Below are positions 26,594 through 34,922 of a stretch of 64,000 bases of DNA, piece by piece. The stretch's first letter is position 1. The number at the start of each line of letters is the position of its first letter. Origin of the DNA: JBBQYA01 sp031412335. Its GTDB lineage: Bacteria > Bacteroidota > Bacteroidia > Sphingobacteriales > Sphingobacteriaceae. Below the pieces are notes generated by a model. That model searched no databases. It saw nothing but the letters and a program-made list of their open reading frames with translations, and was not told where the DNA came from. The translations under genes were made by a program, and so were the position numbers. The stretch covers positions 1 to 64,000 of the forward strand of contig JANOCT010000003.1 in the NCBI GenBank assembly GCA_031412335.1, read 5' to 3'.

Positions 26594-27076
26594 TTAATGA
26601 TCGCTACCATGTTGGTGCACATGGTTATGTTCAATTTCTTGAGCGGTAGCTTCACGGATACTTTCAATGGTAACATCAAATTTCAATGTTTCACCTGCCA
26701 GCGGATGGTTTGCATCTACATAAATCGTATCGCCTTTAATTTCTTTCACTACAATATTCATCAGTCCTCCTTCATCTTGCGATTGAAATTGCATACCTTC
26801 TGACAATTCTGCTTCAGCTGGAAAATTTTGACGTGGAACTTGAAAAAGTAAAGATTCATCGAAAAGACCATAAGCCTCCTCTGGCTCAACTTCTACTATT
26901 TTTTTATCGCCAACCTGCAAATCCAAAAGGTTTTTTTCGAGACCTGGCACAATCATCTCCGCTCCATGTATGTACATAAGTGGCTCACCTGGATAGGATT
27001 GGTCAAGAATTTCTCCGCTTTTGTTGGTTAAAATAAATGAGAAACCAACTACATCTCCTTTTTTAATTTTTTGCAT
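26594..27076 (-). CDS. FKBP-type peptidyl-prolyl isomerase, SlyD-like
   Basis: 160 residues from ATG 27076. A longer reading from 27214 is rejected because it runs through this gene's -7 element and the pruA promoter. The FKBP halves (GDVVGFSFILTNKSGEILDQS, MYIHGAEMIVPGLEKNLLDLQVGDKK, VEVEPEEAYG) flank a SlyD-type IF insertion (residues ~70-125) with PLAGETLKFDVTI after it. The tail (HNHVHQHGSDH) is His-rich, as in metal-binding SlyD. Predicted cytosolic chaperone and prolyl isomerase. Divergent from pruA. Confidence 0.95.
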   Translation of the reverse strand: MQKIKKGDVVGFSFILTNKSGEILDQSYPGEPLMYIHGAEMIVPGLEKNLLDLQVGDKKIVEVEPEEAYGLFDESLLFQVPRQNFPAEAELSEGMQFQSQDEGGLMNIVVKEIKGDTIYVDANHPLAGETLKFDVTIESIREATAQEIEHNHVHQHGSDH

Positions 27077-27096
27077 GTTATTTATTTTAATGCCCG

Positions 27097-27104
27097 CAAA
27101 GGTA
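27097..27104 (-). promoter_or_regulatory. -7 promoter element (TACCTTTG) of the SlyD-like gene
   Basis: An exact match on the minus strand, with TTTC 18 bp upstream as a near -33. It predicts a ~17-nt leader before the ATG at 27076 and supports that start. Confidence 0.6.
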
Positions 27105-27146
27105 AAATTTTTAGAATTATTTGAAAGTGAATTATGTACTATTTCA

Positions 27147-27175
27147 TTGCTGAGAGGTGTATTATTGTATCTTTG
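27147..27175 (+). promoter_or_regulatory. Promoter of pruA (TTG-N18-TATCTTTG)
   Basis: TTG at 27147-27149 and TATCTTTG at 27168-27175, 18 bp apart, form a full Bacteroidota -33/-7 pair. The predicted start near 27179 gives a ~16-nt leader to the ATG at 27195. It lies back to back with the minus-strand element at 27097. Confidence 0.75.
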
Positions 27176-27194
27176 CCCACCTAAATTAATCACT

Positions 27195-28826
27195 ATGCTA
27201 AAAGGATTTTTCAATGTTCCAAAACCGATAAACGAGACGGTATTAAACTATGCCCCAGGCAGTAAAGAGCGCTCAAACTTAAAACTTGCTTTAACTCAAT
27301 ACCGTTCTGAAGTTAAAGATATACCCATGTATATAGGCGGAGAAAAAGTTTTTACAAAAAATAAAATTTCCATTCACCCTCCACATGATCATCAACATCT
27401 TTTAGGTCATTATTCTGCTGGAGATAAAACGCATGTTACTCAAGCGATAAATGCAGCTCTTGCAGCTAAAACAGATTGGGAAAACTTGCCGTGGGAGCAA
27501 AGAGCAGCCATATTTTTAAAGGCTGCCGATTTATTAGCTGGCCCATATAGAGGTAAAATTAACGCTGCAACCATGCTTGGTCAAAGCAAAAATGCTTACC
27601 AGGCAGAAATAGATGCGGCTTGCGAACTCATAGATTTTTTGCGTTATAATGTATTTTACATGAGTCAGATTTATGCTCAACAACCCGAATCGGTGCGTGG
27701 AGTATGGAATCGAGTAGAGCAAAGACCTTTAGAAGGTTTTGTTTTCGCCCTAACTCCATTCAATTTTACAGCAATTGCTGGCAATTTACCAACATCTGCT
27801 GCCATGATGGGAAATGTTGTTGTTTGGAAACCATCAAATACCCAAATTTTTTCTGCAAGTGTATTAATGGAAGTTTTTAGAGAAGCAGGAGTTCCAGACG
27901 GAGTTATCAATTTGATTTATGTTTCAGGTCCGGATGCTGGAGATGTAATATTTAAACACCCAGATTTTGCTGGAATCCATTTCACCGGATCAACGGGTGT
28001 TTTTCAGGGTATGTGGAAAACCATTGGAGAAAACATTGCAACTTATAAAACCTATCCTCGGATTGTGGGTGAAACCGGAGGTAAAGATTTTATTTTAGTA
28101 CATCCATCGGCTGATGTCAAAATAGCCAATACCGCAATTCTACGTGGAGCTTTTGAATTTCAAGGTCAAAAATGTTCCGCAGCATCTCGTGTTTATATTG
28201 CCGAAAGTTTATGGCCTGCTATTAAAGAATTAATGATTCGTGATTTGGCATCGATGAAAATGGGGCCAACGGAAGATTTTGAAAACTTTATTAACGCAGT
28301 AATCGACGAAAAATCATTTGATAAACTCGCAGGTTTTATTGATCGGGCAAAAAAAGATCAGGAAGTAGAAATTGTTGCGGGCGGAAATTATGATAAATCA
28401 ATAGGTTATTTTATAGAACCTACCGTTCTATTAACCAAAAACCCTAGCTATGTAACCATGTGCGAAGAATTATTTGGCCCAGTACTTACGGTGTTCGTTT
28501 ATAAAGATAAGGATTATGAAAAAACGTTAGAATTAATTGATTCCACATCAGAGTATGCACTTACAGGTGCAATTATCGCAGCAGATCGTTATGCCATTGC
28601 TAGTGCAACGTATAAACTTCGTAATGCAGCGGGTAATTTTTATATTAATGATAAATGTACAGGAGCAGTAGTTGGCCAACAACCATTTGGTGGCGCAAGA
28701 GGCTCTGGAACTAATGACAAAGCAGGATCTATGATTAATTTATTGCGCTGGGTTTCTCCACGTACCATTAAAGAAGTATTTGATTCTCCTACGGATTTTA
28801 GATATCCGTTTTTAGAGAAAGAATAA
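27195..28826 (+). CDS. pruA: L-glutamate gamma-semialdehyde (1-pyrroline-5-carboxylate) dehydrogenase
   Basis: 543 residues from ATG 27195, the standard length of the single-function enzyme in this phylum. It oxidises P5C/glutamate semialdehyde to glutamate in proline catabolism. Aldehyde dehydrogenase motifs: FALTPFNFTAIAGNLPTSAAMMGN, VWKPS, FTGSTGVF (NAD loop), GETGGKDFI with the general base Glu, and FQGQKCSAASR with the catalytic Cys. The C-terminal GQQPFGGARGSGTNDKAG motif supports pruA over other aldehyde dehydrogenases. Promoter and terminator are both visible, so it is probably monocistronic. Confidence 0.97.
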   Translation: MLKGFFNVPKPINETVLNYAPGSKERSNLKLALTQYRSEVKDIPMYIGGEKVFTKNKISIHPPHDHQHLLGHYSAGDKTHVTQAINAALAAKTDWENLPWEQRAAIFLKAADLLAGPYRGKINAATMLGQSKNAYQAEIDAACELIDFLRYNVFYMSQIYAQQPESVRGVWNRVEQRPLEGFVFALTPFNFTAIAGNLPTSAAMMGNVVVWKPSNTQIFSASVLMEVFREAGVPDGVINLIYVSGPDAGDVIFKHPDFAGIHFTGSTGVFQGMWKTIGENIATYKTYPRIVGETGGKDFILVHPSADVKIANTAILRGAFEFQGQKCSAASRVYIAESLWPAIKELMIRDLASMKMGPTEDFENFINAVIDEKSFDKLAGFIDRAKKDQEVEIVAGGNYDKSIGYFIEPTVLLTKNPSYVTMCEELFGPVLTVFVYKDKDYEKTLELIDSTSEYALTGAIIAADRYAIASATYKLRNAAGNFYINDKCTGAVVGQQPFGGARGSGTNDKAGSMINLLRWVSPRTIKEVFDSPTDFRYPFLEKE

Positions 28827-28844
28827 TTTTAGAAATATTGTATG

Positions 28845-28872
28845 AAAAGCCTGGGTTAAGCCGGGCTTTTTT
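28845..28872. terminator. Bidirectional terminator between pruA and the convergent gene
   Basis: AAAAGCCTGG / CCGGGCTTTT (one wobble) around GTTAAG, with T residues after it; the A run on the other side serves the minus-strand gene ending at 28884. Confidence 0.8.
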
Positions 28873-28883
28873 ATTAATTAAAA

Positions 28884-29444
28884 CTACTGCCCATTCCCTA
28901 TCATTTCCAAAATCTTTCCATTTTCTTTGTTTCTTAATAAATATAAAGTACTATCAAAAATTAATAAAAATGCTCCTTGCACGATTAATGATTTGCCGAA
29001 ACCTTTGAACTGGTCTGATTTCTTACCAGAAAATCTTCTACCTCTTTCGGTAAGTGCCCAACCTGTTGCCATATAGCCTAAATCTAACCCGGCATTAAAC
29101 AATAAAATTCGTTGAAACTGATTTTCGTTTTGGAATAAAACACTTGCATTGGGTGGTACATCAGCTCTTGAATTGGCATATAAGCTAAAGCCTGCCAATC
29201 CAAGATTTACCAGATTCCAATAAGCATTGCCTTGATGAAAATATTTGTTGGCACCATTTGCATTTTTTTGAAACAAGGCTCCCGAACCAATATTGAGTAA
29301 TGCCCAACTTCCTAATACATACATGCTGTTATTAGCGAATTGAATTCGTTGTTCGTGCATTTCTTTTACAGAAACAAATTGTGCGACCGCAAAATCGCAA
29401 CTCAAAACGAATAAAATAGATAAGACTATATTTCTTGTTTTCAT
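28884..29444 (-). CDS. Hypothetical membrane or exported protein, possibly DUF6992-like
   Basis: 186 residues. A signal peptide (NIVLSILFVLSCDFAVAQ) is followed by several hydrophobic helices (MYVLGSWALLNIGSGALF, WNLVNLGLAGFSLYA, FNAGLDLGYMATGWAL, SLIVQGAFLLIFDSTLYLL), so it is probably a small integral membrane protein. The 'QRI-F...M-vLG-WAl-NI--G' start is one I associate with DUF6992 of Bacteroidota, with moderate certainty. Function unknown. It is divergent from yebC. Confidence 0.8.
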   Translation of the reverse strand: MKTRNIVLSILFVLSCDFAVAQFVSVKEMHEQRIQFANNSMYVLGSWALLNIGSGALFQKNANGANKYFHQGNAYWNLVNLGLAGFSLYANSRADVPPNASVLFQNENQFQRILLFNAGLDLGYMATGWALTERGRRFSGKKSDQFKGFGKSLIVQGAFLLIFDSTLYLLRNKENGKILEMIGNGQ

Positions 29445-29470
29445 CTTTTTTTAGACAATATACGGGCTTC

Positions 29471-29502
29471 TTGCTTCTCTATGGTCAGGTTTTATATTTT
29501 TG
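29471..29502 (+). promoter_or_regulatory. Promoter of yebC (TTG-N21-TATTTTTG)
   Basis: TTG at 29471 and TATTTTTG at 29495-29502. The predicted start near 29506 leaves only ~9 nt before the ATG at 29515. Confidence 0.6.
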
Positions 29503-29514
29503 TGAAAAAAAATT

Positions 29515-30240
29515 ATGTCGGGTCATAGCAGGTGGGCAAATATTAAACATCGGAAAGGAATTTCTGATAAGCGAAAAAATAAAGCATTTACCAAAATATT
29601 AAAAGAAATAACTGTTGCATCTAAATTAGGTGGCGAAGATTTGGATGCAAATCCACGTTTGCGATCTGCAGTAATTACTGCTCGTGGACTTAATATCCCA
29701 AAAGACACCATTGCAAGATCAGTTGGAAAAGGTTCTGATAAAAATACTGCCGACTTTCAGGAATTAATTTATGAAGGAAATTTGCCTGGTGGTATTGCAT
29801 TCATTATTGAAGTTGCAACCGATAATATCAACCGGACTATGCAAAATCTGAGAACCTATTTTACTAAAAAAGGTGGAGCTATCGATGTTACTGGTTCTGT
29901 AACCTATTTATTTGAACGAAAATGTACGTTTGAAATTCAAAATCTAAGTAATTTTTGGACAGACGAGCTTACTTTACAAATAATAGATTATGGTGCCGAT
30001 GAAGTAGAAATAGAAGAGAATTACATTTTTATTTCTGCGCCTGTCAACTTGTTTGGTAGTATTCAAACTCAATTAGACCAGCTTTCGATTTCTGTAGAGC
30101 ATTCTCAATTGGCATTTTTATGCTTGAATCCAATCTCCATAGATAAAAATATGGAAGAAAAAGTGAAAATGTTATTGGAACTAATTGAAGATGATGATGA
30201 TGTTCAACACGTTTATCATAATGTTATCACAACTGATTAA
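29515..30240 (+). CDS. YebC/PmpR family regulatory/translation protein
   Basis: 241 residues. It begins with the family hallmark MSGHSRWANIKHRKG, followed by KNKAFTKILKEI, NPRLRSAVITARGLNIPKDTIARSVGKG, YEGNLPGGIAFIIEVATDNINRT and FTKKGG, covering the three YebC domains. Relatives were described as transcription regulators and, more recently, as factors that help ribosomes through difficult sequences. A hydrophilic C-terminal end (EDDDDVQHVYHNV) closes the protein. Its own promoter lies just upstream; no operon partner. Confidence 0.95.
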   Translation: MSGHSRWANIKHRKGISDKRKNKAFTKILKEITVASKLGGEDLDANPRLRSAVITARGLNIPKDTIARSVGKGSDKNTADFQELIYEGNLPGGIAFIIEVATDNINRTMQNLRTYFTKKGGAIDVTGSVTYLFERKCTFEIQNLSNFWTDELTLQIIDYGADEVEIEENYIFISAPVNLFGSIQTQLDQLSISVEHSQLAFLCLNPISIDKNMEEKVKMLLELIEDDDDVQHVYHNVITTD

Positions 30241-30345
30241 ATAATTGACCATTTAAAAGTTAACAACAAAAAGAAGCTCAATTTTATAATTTACCGTTCG
30301 AATATGTTTTAGATTGTATTATTGTATGAAAATAAAATTTAAGAT

Positions 30346-31893
30346 ATGATTTCTGAAAAATCTAAGATACTAGATGCAAAACGAGAAGAAGCGGCACTAG
30401 GCGGTGGAACTGTAAGAATTGAAAGTCAGCATAAAAAAGGCAAACTAACAGCACGTGAGCGATTACATTTTCTGCTTGACGAAGGTTCGTTTGAAGAAAT
30501 CGGAATGCTGGTAAGTCATCGATCAAAGGATTTCGGAATGGAAAAAGAAATTTATCCAGGTGATGGGGTTATTACAGGATTTGGAACAATCAATGGTCGT
30601 TTGACTTATGTATTCTCTCAAGATTTTACGGTTTTTGGAGGCTCATTATCAGAAACTCATGCTGAAAAAATTTGCAAATTAATGGATCTCGCTTTACAAA
30701 ACGGCGCTCCATTGATAGGTTTAAACGATTCAGGAGGTGCGAGAATTCAAGAAGGAGTAGTTTCTTTAGGTGGCTATGCTGATATTTTTTACCGAAATAC
30801 GCTGGCATCTGGTGTTATTCCACAATTATCTGCCATTATGGGGCCTTGTGCTGGTGGTGCAGTTTATTCTCCGGCCATTACTGATTTTATTTTGATGGTC
30901 GAAAACACTTCGTATATGTTTGTGACCGGACCGAATGTGGTAAAAACGGTAACGCATGAAATTGTAAGTTCAGAAGAATTAGGAGGAGCAAAAACACATG
31001 CGACTAAATCTGGAGTAACACATTTTGCTTGTGCCAATGAAATTGAGTGCCTAAATAATATAAAAAAGATGCTCAGTTACATGCCTCAGAACTGTGAAGA
31101 AAAGGCACCATTCGTGGATTATTTGCAGGGTGTAAATGAAAGCAAGGAAAAACTTGCAGAAATTTTACCAGCCAATGCCAATCAACCTTATGATATGAAA
31201 GAGGTGATTGAAAATACGATTGACGAAAATACTTTTTTAGAAATACACAAAGACTTTGCAGAAAATATTATCGTTGGTTTCGGAAGATTAGCTGGCAGAA
31301 GCATTGGAATTGTAGCGAACCAACCTGCTTTTCTTGCGGGTGTTTTAGATATTCATGCTTCCACAAAAGCTGCTCGTTTTGTTAGATTTTGCGATGCCTT
31401 CAATATCCCTTTGTTAGTATTCGAAGATGTTCCAGGTTTTTTGCCAGGAACAGATCAGGAGTGGAATGGCATTATCGCTAATGGCGCTAAATTGCTGTAT
31501 GCATTTTGCGAAGCAACTGTACCAAGAGTTACGGTTATAACCAGAAAAGCTTATGGTGGTGCTTATGATGTTATGAATTCAAAACATATAGGATCTGATA
31601 TGAACTATGCTTGGCCCAATGCTGAGATTGCAGTTATGGGTGCAAAAGGTGCTGCAGAAATTATTTTCAAAAAAGAGATAACCAGTGCAAACGATCCGAA
31701 TGAAAAATGGTTGGAAAAAGAAAGAGAATATTCAGAAATGTTTGCAAATCCTTACCGTGCAGCAGAGCGTGGTTTTATTGATGAAGTAATTCATCCTGCA
31801 GAAACTCGAATTAAAATAATAAAAGCATTTAAAATGTTGGAAAACAAAGTGGTAAACCATCCTAGGAAAAAACATGGGAATATTCCTTTATAA
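30346..31893 (+). CDS. Acyl-CoA carboxylase beta subunit (propionyl-CoA carboxylase type)
   Basis: 515 residues. This is the carboxyltransferase subunit, which transfers CO2 from biotin to an acyl-CoA, typically propionyl-CoA to methylmalonyl-CoA. The N-half has GKLTARERLHFLLDEGSFEEIG and GLNDSGGARIQEGVVSLGGY with the acyl-CoA oxyanion site GPCAGGAVYSPA. The C-half has FEDVPGFLPGTDQEWNGII, KAYGGAYDVMNSKH and YRAAERGFIDEVI. No biotin carboxylase or biotin carrier gene is adjacent, so the complex is encoded at separate sites. A decayed structured repeat lies downstream. Confidence 0.95.
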   Translation: MISEKSKILDAKREEAALGGGTVRIESQHKKGKLTARERLHFLLDEGSFEEIGMLVSHRSKDFGMEKEIYPGDGVITGFGTINGRLTYVFSQDFTVFGGSLSETHAEKICKLMDLALQNGAPLIGLNDSGGARIQEGVVSLGGYADIFYRNTLASGVIPQLSAIMGPCAGGAVYSPAITDFILMVENTSYMFVTGPNVVKTVTHEIVSSEELGGAKTHATKSGVTHFACANEIECLNNIKKMLSYMPQNCEEKAPFVDYLQGVNESKEKLAEILPANANQPYDMKEVIENTIDENTFLEIHKDFAENIIVGFGRLAGRSIGIVANQPAFLAGVLDIHASTKAARFVRFCDAFNIPLLVFEDVPGFLPGTDQEWNGIIANGAKLLYAFCEATVPRVTVITRKAYGGAYDVMNSKHIGSDMNYAWPNAEIAVMGAKGAAEIIFKKEITSANDPNEKWLEKEREYSEMFANPYRAAERGFIDEVIHPAETRIKIIKAFKMLENKVVNHPRKKHGNIPL

Positions 31894-32218
31894 ACTAATA
31901 AATAATTGAATAATTATGATAAAAAACGTTTGATTGCTATAGCTTAGGGATTGAAGCGATATCCTTTTTGCTATATAAAAATTCCAATATTCGTTGAGCT
32001 GACCGCAAAAAGATAAAGCTAAAAGCCCGACCTCGTCTCGTCTTTTCTGACGAGATGGGGTAAGCCTAAAAATCAATTAATGAATTTAAAATAAACATAA
32101 TTTAATCAAACCGAATAAAAAGAAAGAAAATTAAATTAAAGTCTATTATCATTAAGATTTATTAAATTAATTTTAAACCAATAGTAAAGTAAAATAATCT
32201 AAAAAAAACAAAAAATAC
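31894..32218 (+). other. Intergenic region with decayed structured repeat
   Basis: 325 bp without a gene. It holds the least-preserved copy of the ~100-nt element (31936-32030) and then AT-rich sequence; no clear -7 element before the M42 peptidase gene. Confidence 0.55.
31936..32030 (+). ncRNA. Structured repeat element, copy C (decayed, Flavo-1-like)
   Basis: It keeps GATTGAAGCG, ATATCC, TTTTTGC and GCAAAAAGATAAAGC, TAAAAGCCCGA, so the inner stem TTTTTGC/GCAAAAA and the internal loop are recognisable. The outer arm has drifted (AGCTTAGGGATTG against AGCCCGAC). It lies downstream of the carboxylase gene in sense direction. Confidence 0.45.
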
Positions 32219-33328
32219 ATGGCAAAAAAATTAGCAGAAAAAAAACATGAACCAGTTGTAACTACTAAATCAATATCATTTTTAGAAAAATATATTAATA
32301 ATTCATCGCCAACTGGTTTTGAATCAAGTGGTCAAAAACTATGGCTCGAATACATAAAACCATTTGTTGATGAAACCTATGTAGATAATTATGGAACGGC
32401 AGTAGCAGTTATAAATCCAAAAGCTGAATACAAAGTGGTAATAGAAGCACATGCTGATGAAATATCATGGTTTGTAAATTATATAACTAAAGATGGGCTT
32501 ATTTATGTGATCAGAAATGGTGGTTCTGATCATCAGATTGCTCCATCAAAACGAGTAAATATTTATACAGAAAAAGGAATTGTAAAAGCGGTTTTCGGTT
32601 GGCCAGCCATCCATACTAGAAATGGAGAAAAAGAAGAAGCTCCGAGTTTAAAAAATATTTTTCTGGATTGTGGTTGTACAACTCAGGAAGAAGTTGAAGG
32701 TCTAGGAATTCATGTTGGTTGTGTAATTACATACGAGGATGAGTTTATGATTTTGAATAACCGATATTATGTTGGTCGTGCTTTAGATAATCGGGCTGGT
32801 GGTTTTATGATTGCCGAAGTTGCTCGATTATTAAAAGAGAATAAGAAAAAACTTCCTTTCGGATTGTATATCGTTAATTCTGTTCAAGAAGAAATTGGAC
32901 TTCGAGGTGCCGAAATGATAGCTAATAGAATAAAACCAAATGTTGCCATTATTACCGATGTAACGCATGATACGCAAACTCCAATGATTAATAAAGTAAC
33001 TCAAGGTGATTTGGCTTGTGGTAAAGGCCCGGTAATTTCGTATGCGCCTGCTGTTCATAATAACTTAAATAAATTATTAATAGATGCTGCGTTAAAAAAC
33101 AATATTCCAATGCAGAGGCAAGCTTCTTCCCGATCAACCGGAACTGATACAGATGCTTTTGCTTATTCAAATAACGGTGTTTTTTCAGCTTTGATCTCCT
33201 TACCTTTACGTTACATGCACACAACGGTAGAAATGGTTCATAAAGAAGATGTAGATAATGTAATTAACTTAATTTATCATTCATTATTAGCTATAAAAAA
33301 AGATCAAGATTTTAGATACATTATTTAA
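32219..33328 (+). CDS. M42 family metallopeptidase (glutamyl aminopeptidase-like)
   Basis: 369 residues. The dinuclear zinc ligands of M42 are visible: H78 and D80 in EAHADE, D190 in ALDNRAGG (bridging), the QEEIGLRG catalytic and metal Glu pair (224/225), D247 in ITDVTHD, and a late His in RYMHTTVEM. SPTGFES starts the fold. Such enzymes form large tetrahedral aminopeptidase particles in the cytosol that trim peptides. A lysine-rich N-terminal extension (MAKKLAEKKHE) precedes the domain. A HerA-like ATPase gene follows after 12 bp, probably in the same transcript. Confidence 0.95.
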   Translation: MAKKLAEKKHEPVVTTKSISFLEKYINNSSPTGFESSGQKLWLEYIKPFVDETYVDNYGTAVAVINPKAEYKVVIEAHADEISWFVNYITKDGLIYVIRNGGSDHQIAPSKRVNIYTEKGIVKAVFGWPAIHTRNGEKEEAPSLKNIFLDCGCTTQEEVEGLGIHVGCVITYEDEFMILNNRYYVGRALDNRAGGFMIAEVARLLKENKKKLPFGLYIVNSVQEEIGLRGAEMIANRIKPNVAIITDVTHDTQTPMINKVTQGDLACGKGPVISYAPAVHNNLNKLLIDAALKNNIPMQRQASSRSTGTDTDAFAYSNNGVFSALISLPLRYMHTTVEMVHKEDVDNVINLIYHSLLAIKKDQDFRYII

Positions 33329-33340
33329 TTTACTAACCTT

Positions 33341-34906
33341 ATGGAAAAGAAAGAACTTTTTATTCAAAAAATTCAGTCGTCGTACAATACAGTAAATCCA
33401 CATATTTATTTAGGAGCTGGATTATTAGATGGTGAAATTATTAAAGAAGCTCAAGTAAATATTCCGTTGAAAATGATGAACCGGCATGGATTGATTGCTG
33501 GAGCAACTGGAACTGGGAAAACAAGAACTTTACAAGTTTTAGCAGAGCAATTATCAGATGCAGGAGTACCAGTATTCATGTTAGATGTGAAAGGCGATTT
33601 ATCTGGATTGAATAAAGAAGGAATTGTAAATCCGAAACTTACTGAAAGAGCACAAAATTTAGGTTTCGATTACAAACCGGAGTCTTTCCCCATTGAATTA
33701 TATTCGTTGACAGGCAAACTGGGTGCACAAATGAGAGCAACAGTTATGGAATTTGGTCCAGTTATGCTTGGCAAAATTCTGGATTTAAATGAAACCCAAA
33801 CCGGTGTATTAGCAGTTTTATTTAAATATGCCGATGATAAGAAAATGGGATTAGTGGGTTTAGAAGATCTTAAAAAAATGCTTAGTTACCTTTCTGAAGG
33901 AGATGGTGCAAAAGAAATTAAGGATTCGTATGGCACAATTTCTACTTCTACATCAGGTACAATTCTTCGGAAAATTGTTGCCATTGAGCAGCAAGGTTTA
34001 TCGCAAATATTTGGAGAAACATCTTTCGATATAGAAGATTTATTTTCAAAAATTGATGGAAAAGGGGTAATAAGTTTATTGAATATTTCGGATGTGCAAC
34101 AACAACCTACTCTATTCTCTACTTTTTTATTAAGCCTTTTAGCTGAAATATACCAGGCAATGCCTGAAGCAGGTGATTTGGATAAACCCAAATTAGTGTT
34201 CTTTTTTGATGAAGCCCATTTGCTTTTTAATAATGCACCAAAAGCATTTTTAGAGCAAATAGAACAAATTGTCCGATTAATCCGATCGAAAGGAATTGGA
34301 GTGTTTTTCTGTACACAAACTGCCCAAGATATTCCAGATAGTGTTTTGGCACAATTAGGAAACAGAGTTCAACATGCGTTAAGAGCATTTACACCCAACG
34401 ATGCTGAGGCATTAAGAAAAACGGTAAAAACTTACCCACGGTCAGATTTTTATGAAATTGATAAAGTACTAACATCACTTGGTACCGGCCAAGCCTTAAT
34501 TACGGTATTAAATGAAAAGGGAATTCCAACCGAAGTTTCTGCAACACATTTAACTCCACCTAGAGCTATAATGGGGCCTATGCAGTTATCAGAAGCCGAA
34601 AGTTTAATTAACAGTTCGGCGATGAGCAAAAAATACAAAGAGACCATTGATCCGGAAAGTGCATATGAAATATTAAATGAACGGATAAATAAAAAAATGG
34701 CTGAACAGGAAGAATTGGCAGCGAAACAATTGGAGGAGAAAGTAGAAGCAGACGAAGCCAGAAAACCTGTTGGAAAAAGCATGGTAGAAAAAGTACTAAC
34801 TTCAGCAACAACTCGACAAATTGGAAAAGAAATTGTGAGAGGTTTGTTTGGTATGTTGCTTGGAAAAACACCAAGAAAAACTAAATCGGGCGGGTTTTTC
34901 TCCTGA
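33341..34906 (+). CDS. HerA-like ATPase, DUF853 family
   Basis: 521 residues. A Walker A loop (GATGTGKT, residues ~53-60), a Walker B (LVFFFDEAH), a sensor-like FCTQTAQDIPDSVLAQLGNR and an arginine-finger region (ALRAFTPNDAEALRKTVKTY) place it in the HerA/FtsK-type AAA superfamily, DUF853 branch. The C-terminus has a charged helical segment (NERINKKMAEQEELAAKQLEEK) and a Lys/Gly-rich end. HerA itself is a DNA translocase in end resection with NurA; no nuclease gene is adjacent, so the role is open. It follows the M42 peptidase gene by 12 bp, with a lipoprotein gene 16 bp after. Confidence 0.93.
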   Translation: MEKKELFIQKIQSSYNTVNPHIYLGAGLLDGEIIKEAQVNIPLKMMNRHGLIAGATGTGKTRTLQVLAEQLSDAGVPVFMLDVKGDLSGLNKEGIVNPKLTERAQNLGFDYKPESFPIELYSLTGKLGAQMRATVMEFGPVMLGKILDLNETQTGVLAVLFKYADDKKMGLVGLEDLKKMLSYLSEGDGAKEIKDSYGTISTSTSGTILRKIVAIEQQGLSQIFGETSFDIEDLFSKIDGKGVISLLNISDVQQQPTLFSTFLLSLLAEIYQAMPEAGDLDKPKLVFFFDEAHLLFNNAPKAFLEQIEQIVRLIRSKGIGVFFCTQTAQDIPDSVLAQLGNRVQHALRAFTPNDAEALRKTVKTYPRSDFYEIDKVLTSLGTGQALITVLNEKGIPTEVSATHLTPPRAIMGPMQLSEAESLINSSAMSKKYKETIDPESAYEILNERINKKMAEQEELAAKQLEEKVEADEARKPVGKSMVEKVLTSATTRQIGKEIVRGLFGMLLGKTPRKTKSGGFFS

Positions 34907-34922
34907 TTTTAAATTTAATAAT

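Noticed and set aside
27021..27194. N-terminal extension of the pruA reading frame
   Set aside because: It runs through the slyD-like gene start and both promoters; the -33/-7 pair at 27147-27175 places transcription just before ATG 27195.
27077..27214. N-terminal extension of the SlyD-like protein
   Set aside because: It would overlap the -7 element at 27097 and the pruA start; the family begins at MQKIKKGD.
34848..34922. Longer start for the lipoprotein at 34923
   Set aside because: It overlaps the HerA-like gene in another frame and would bury the signal sequence and lipobox.
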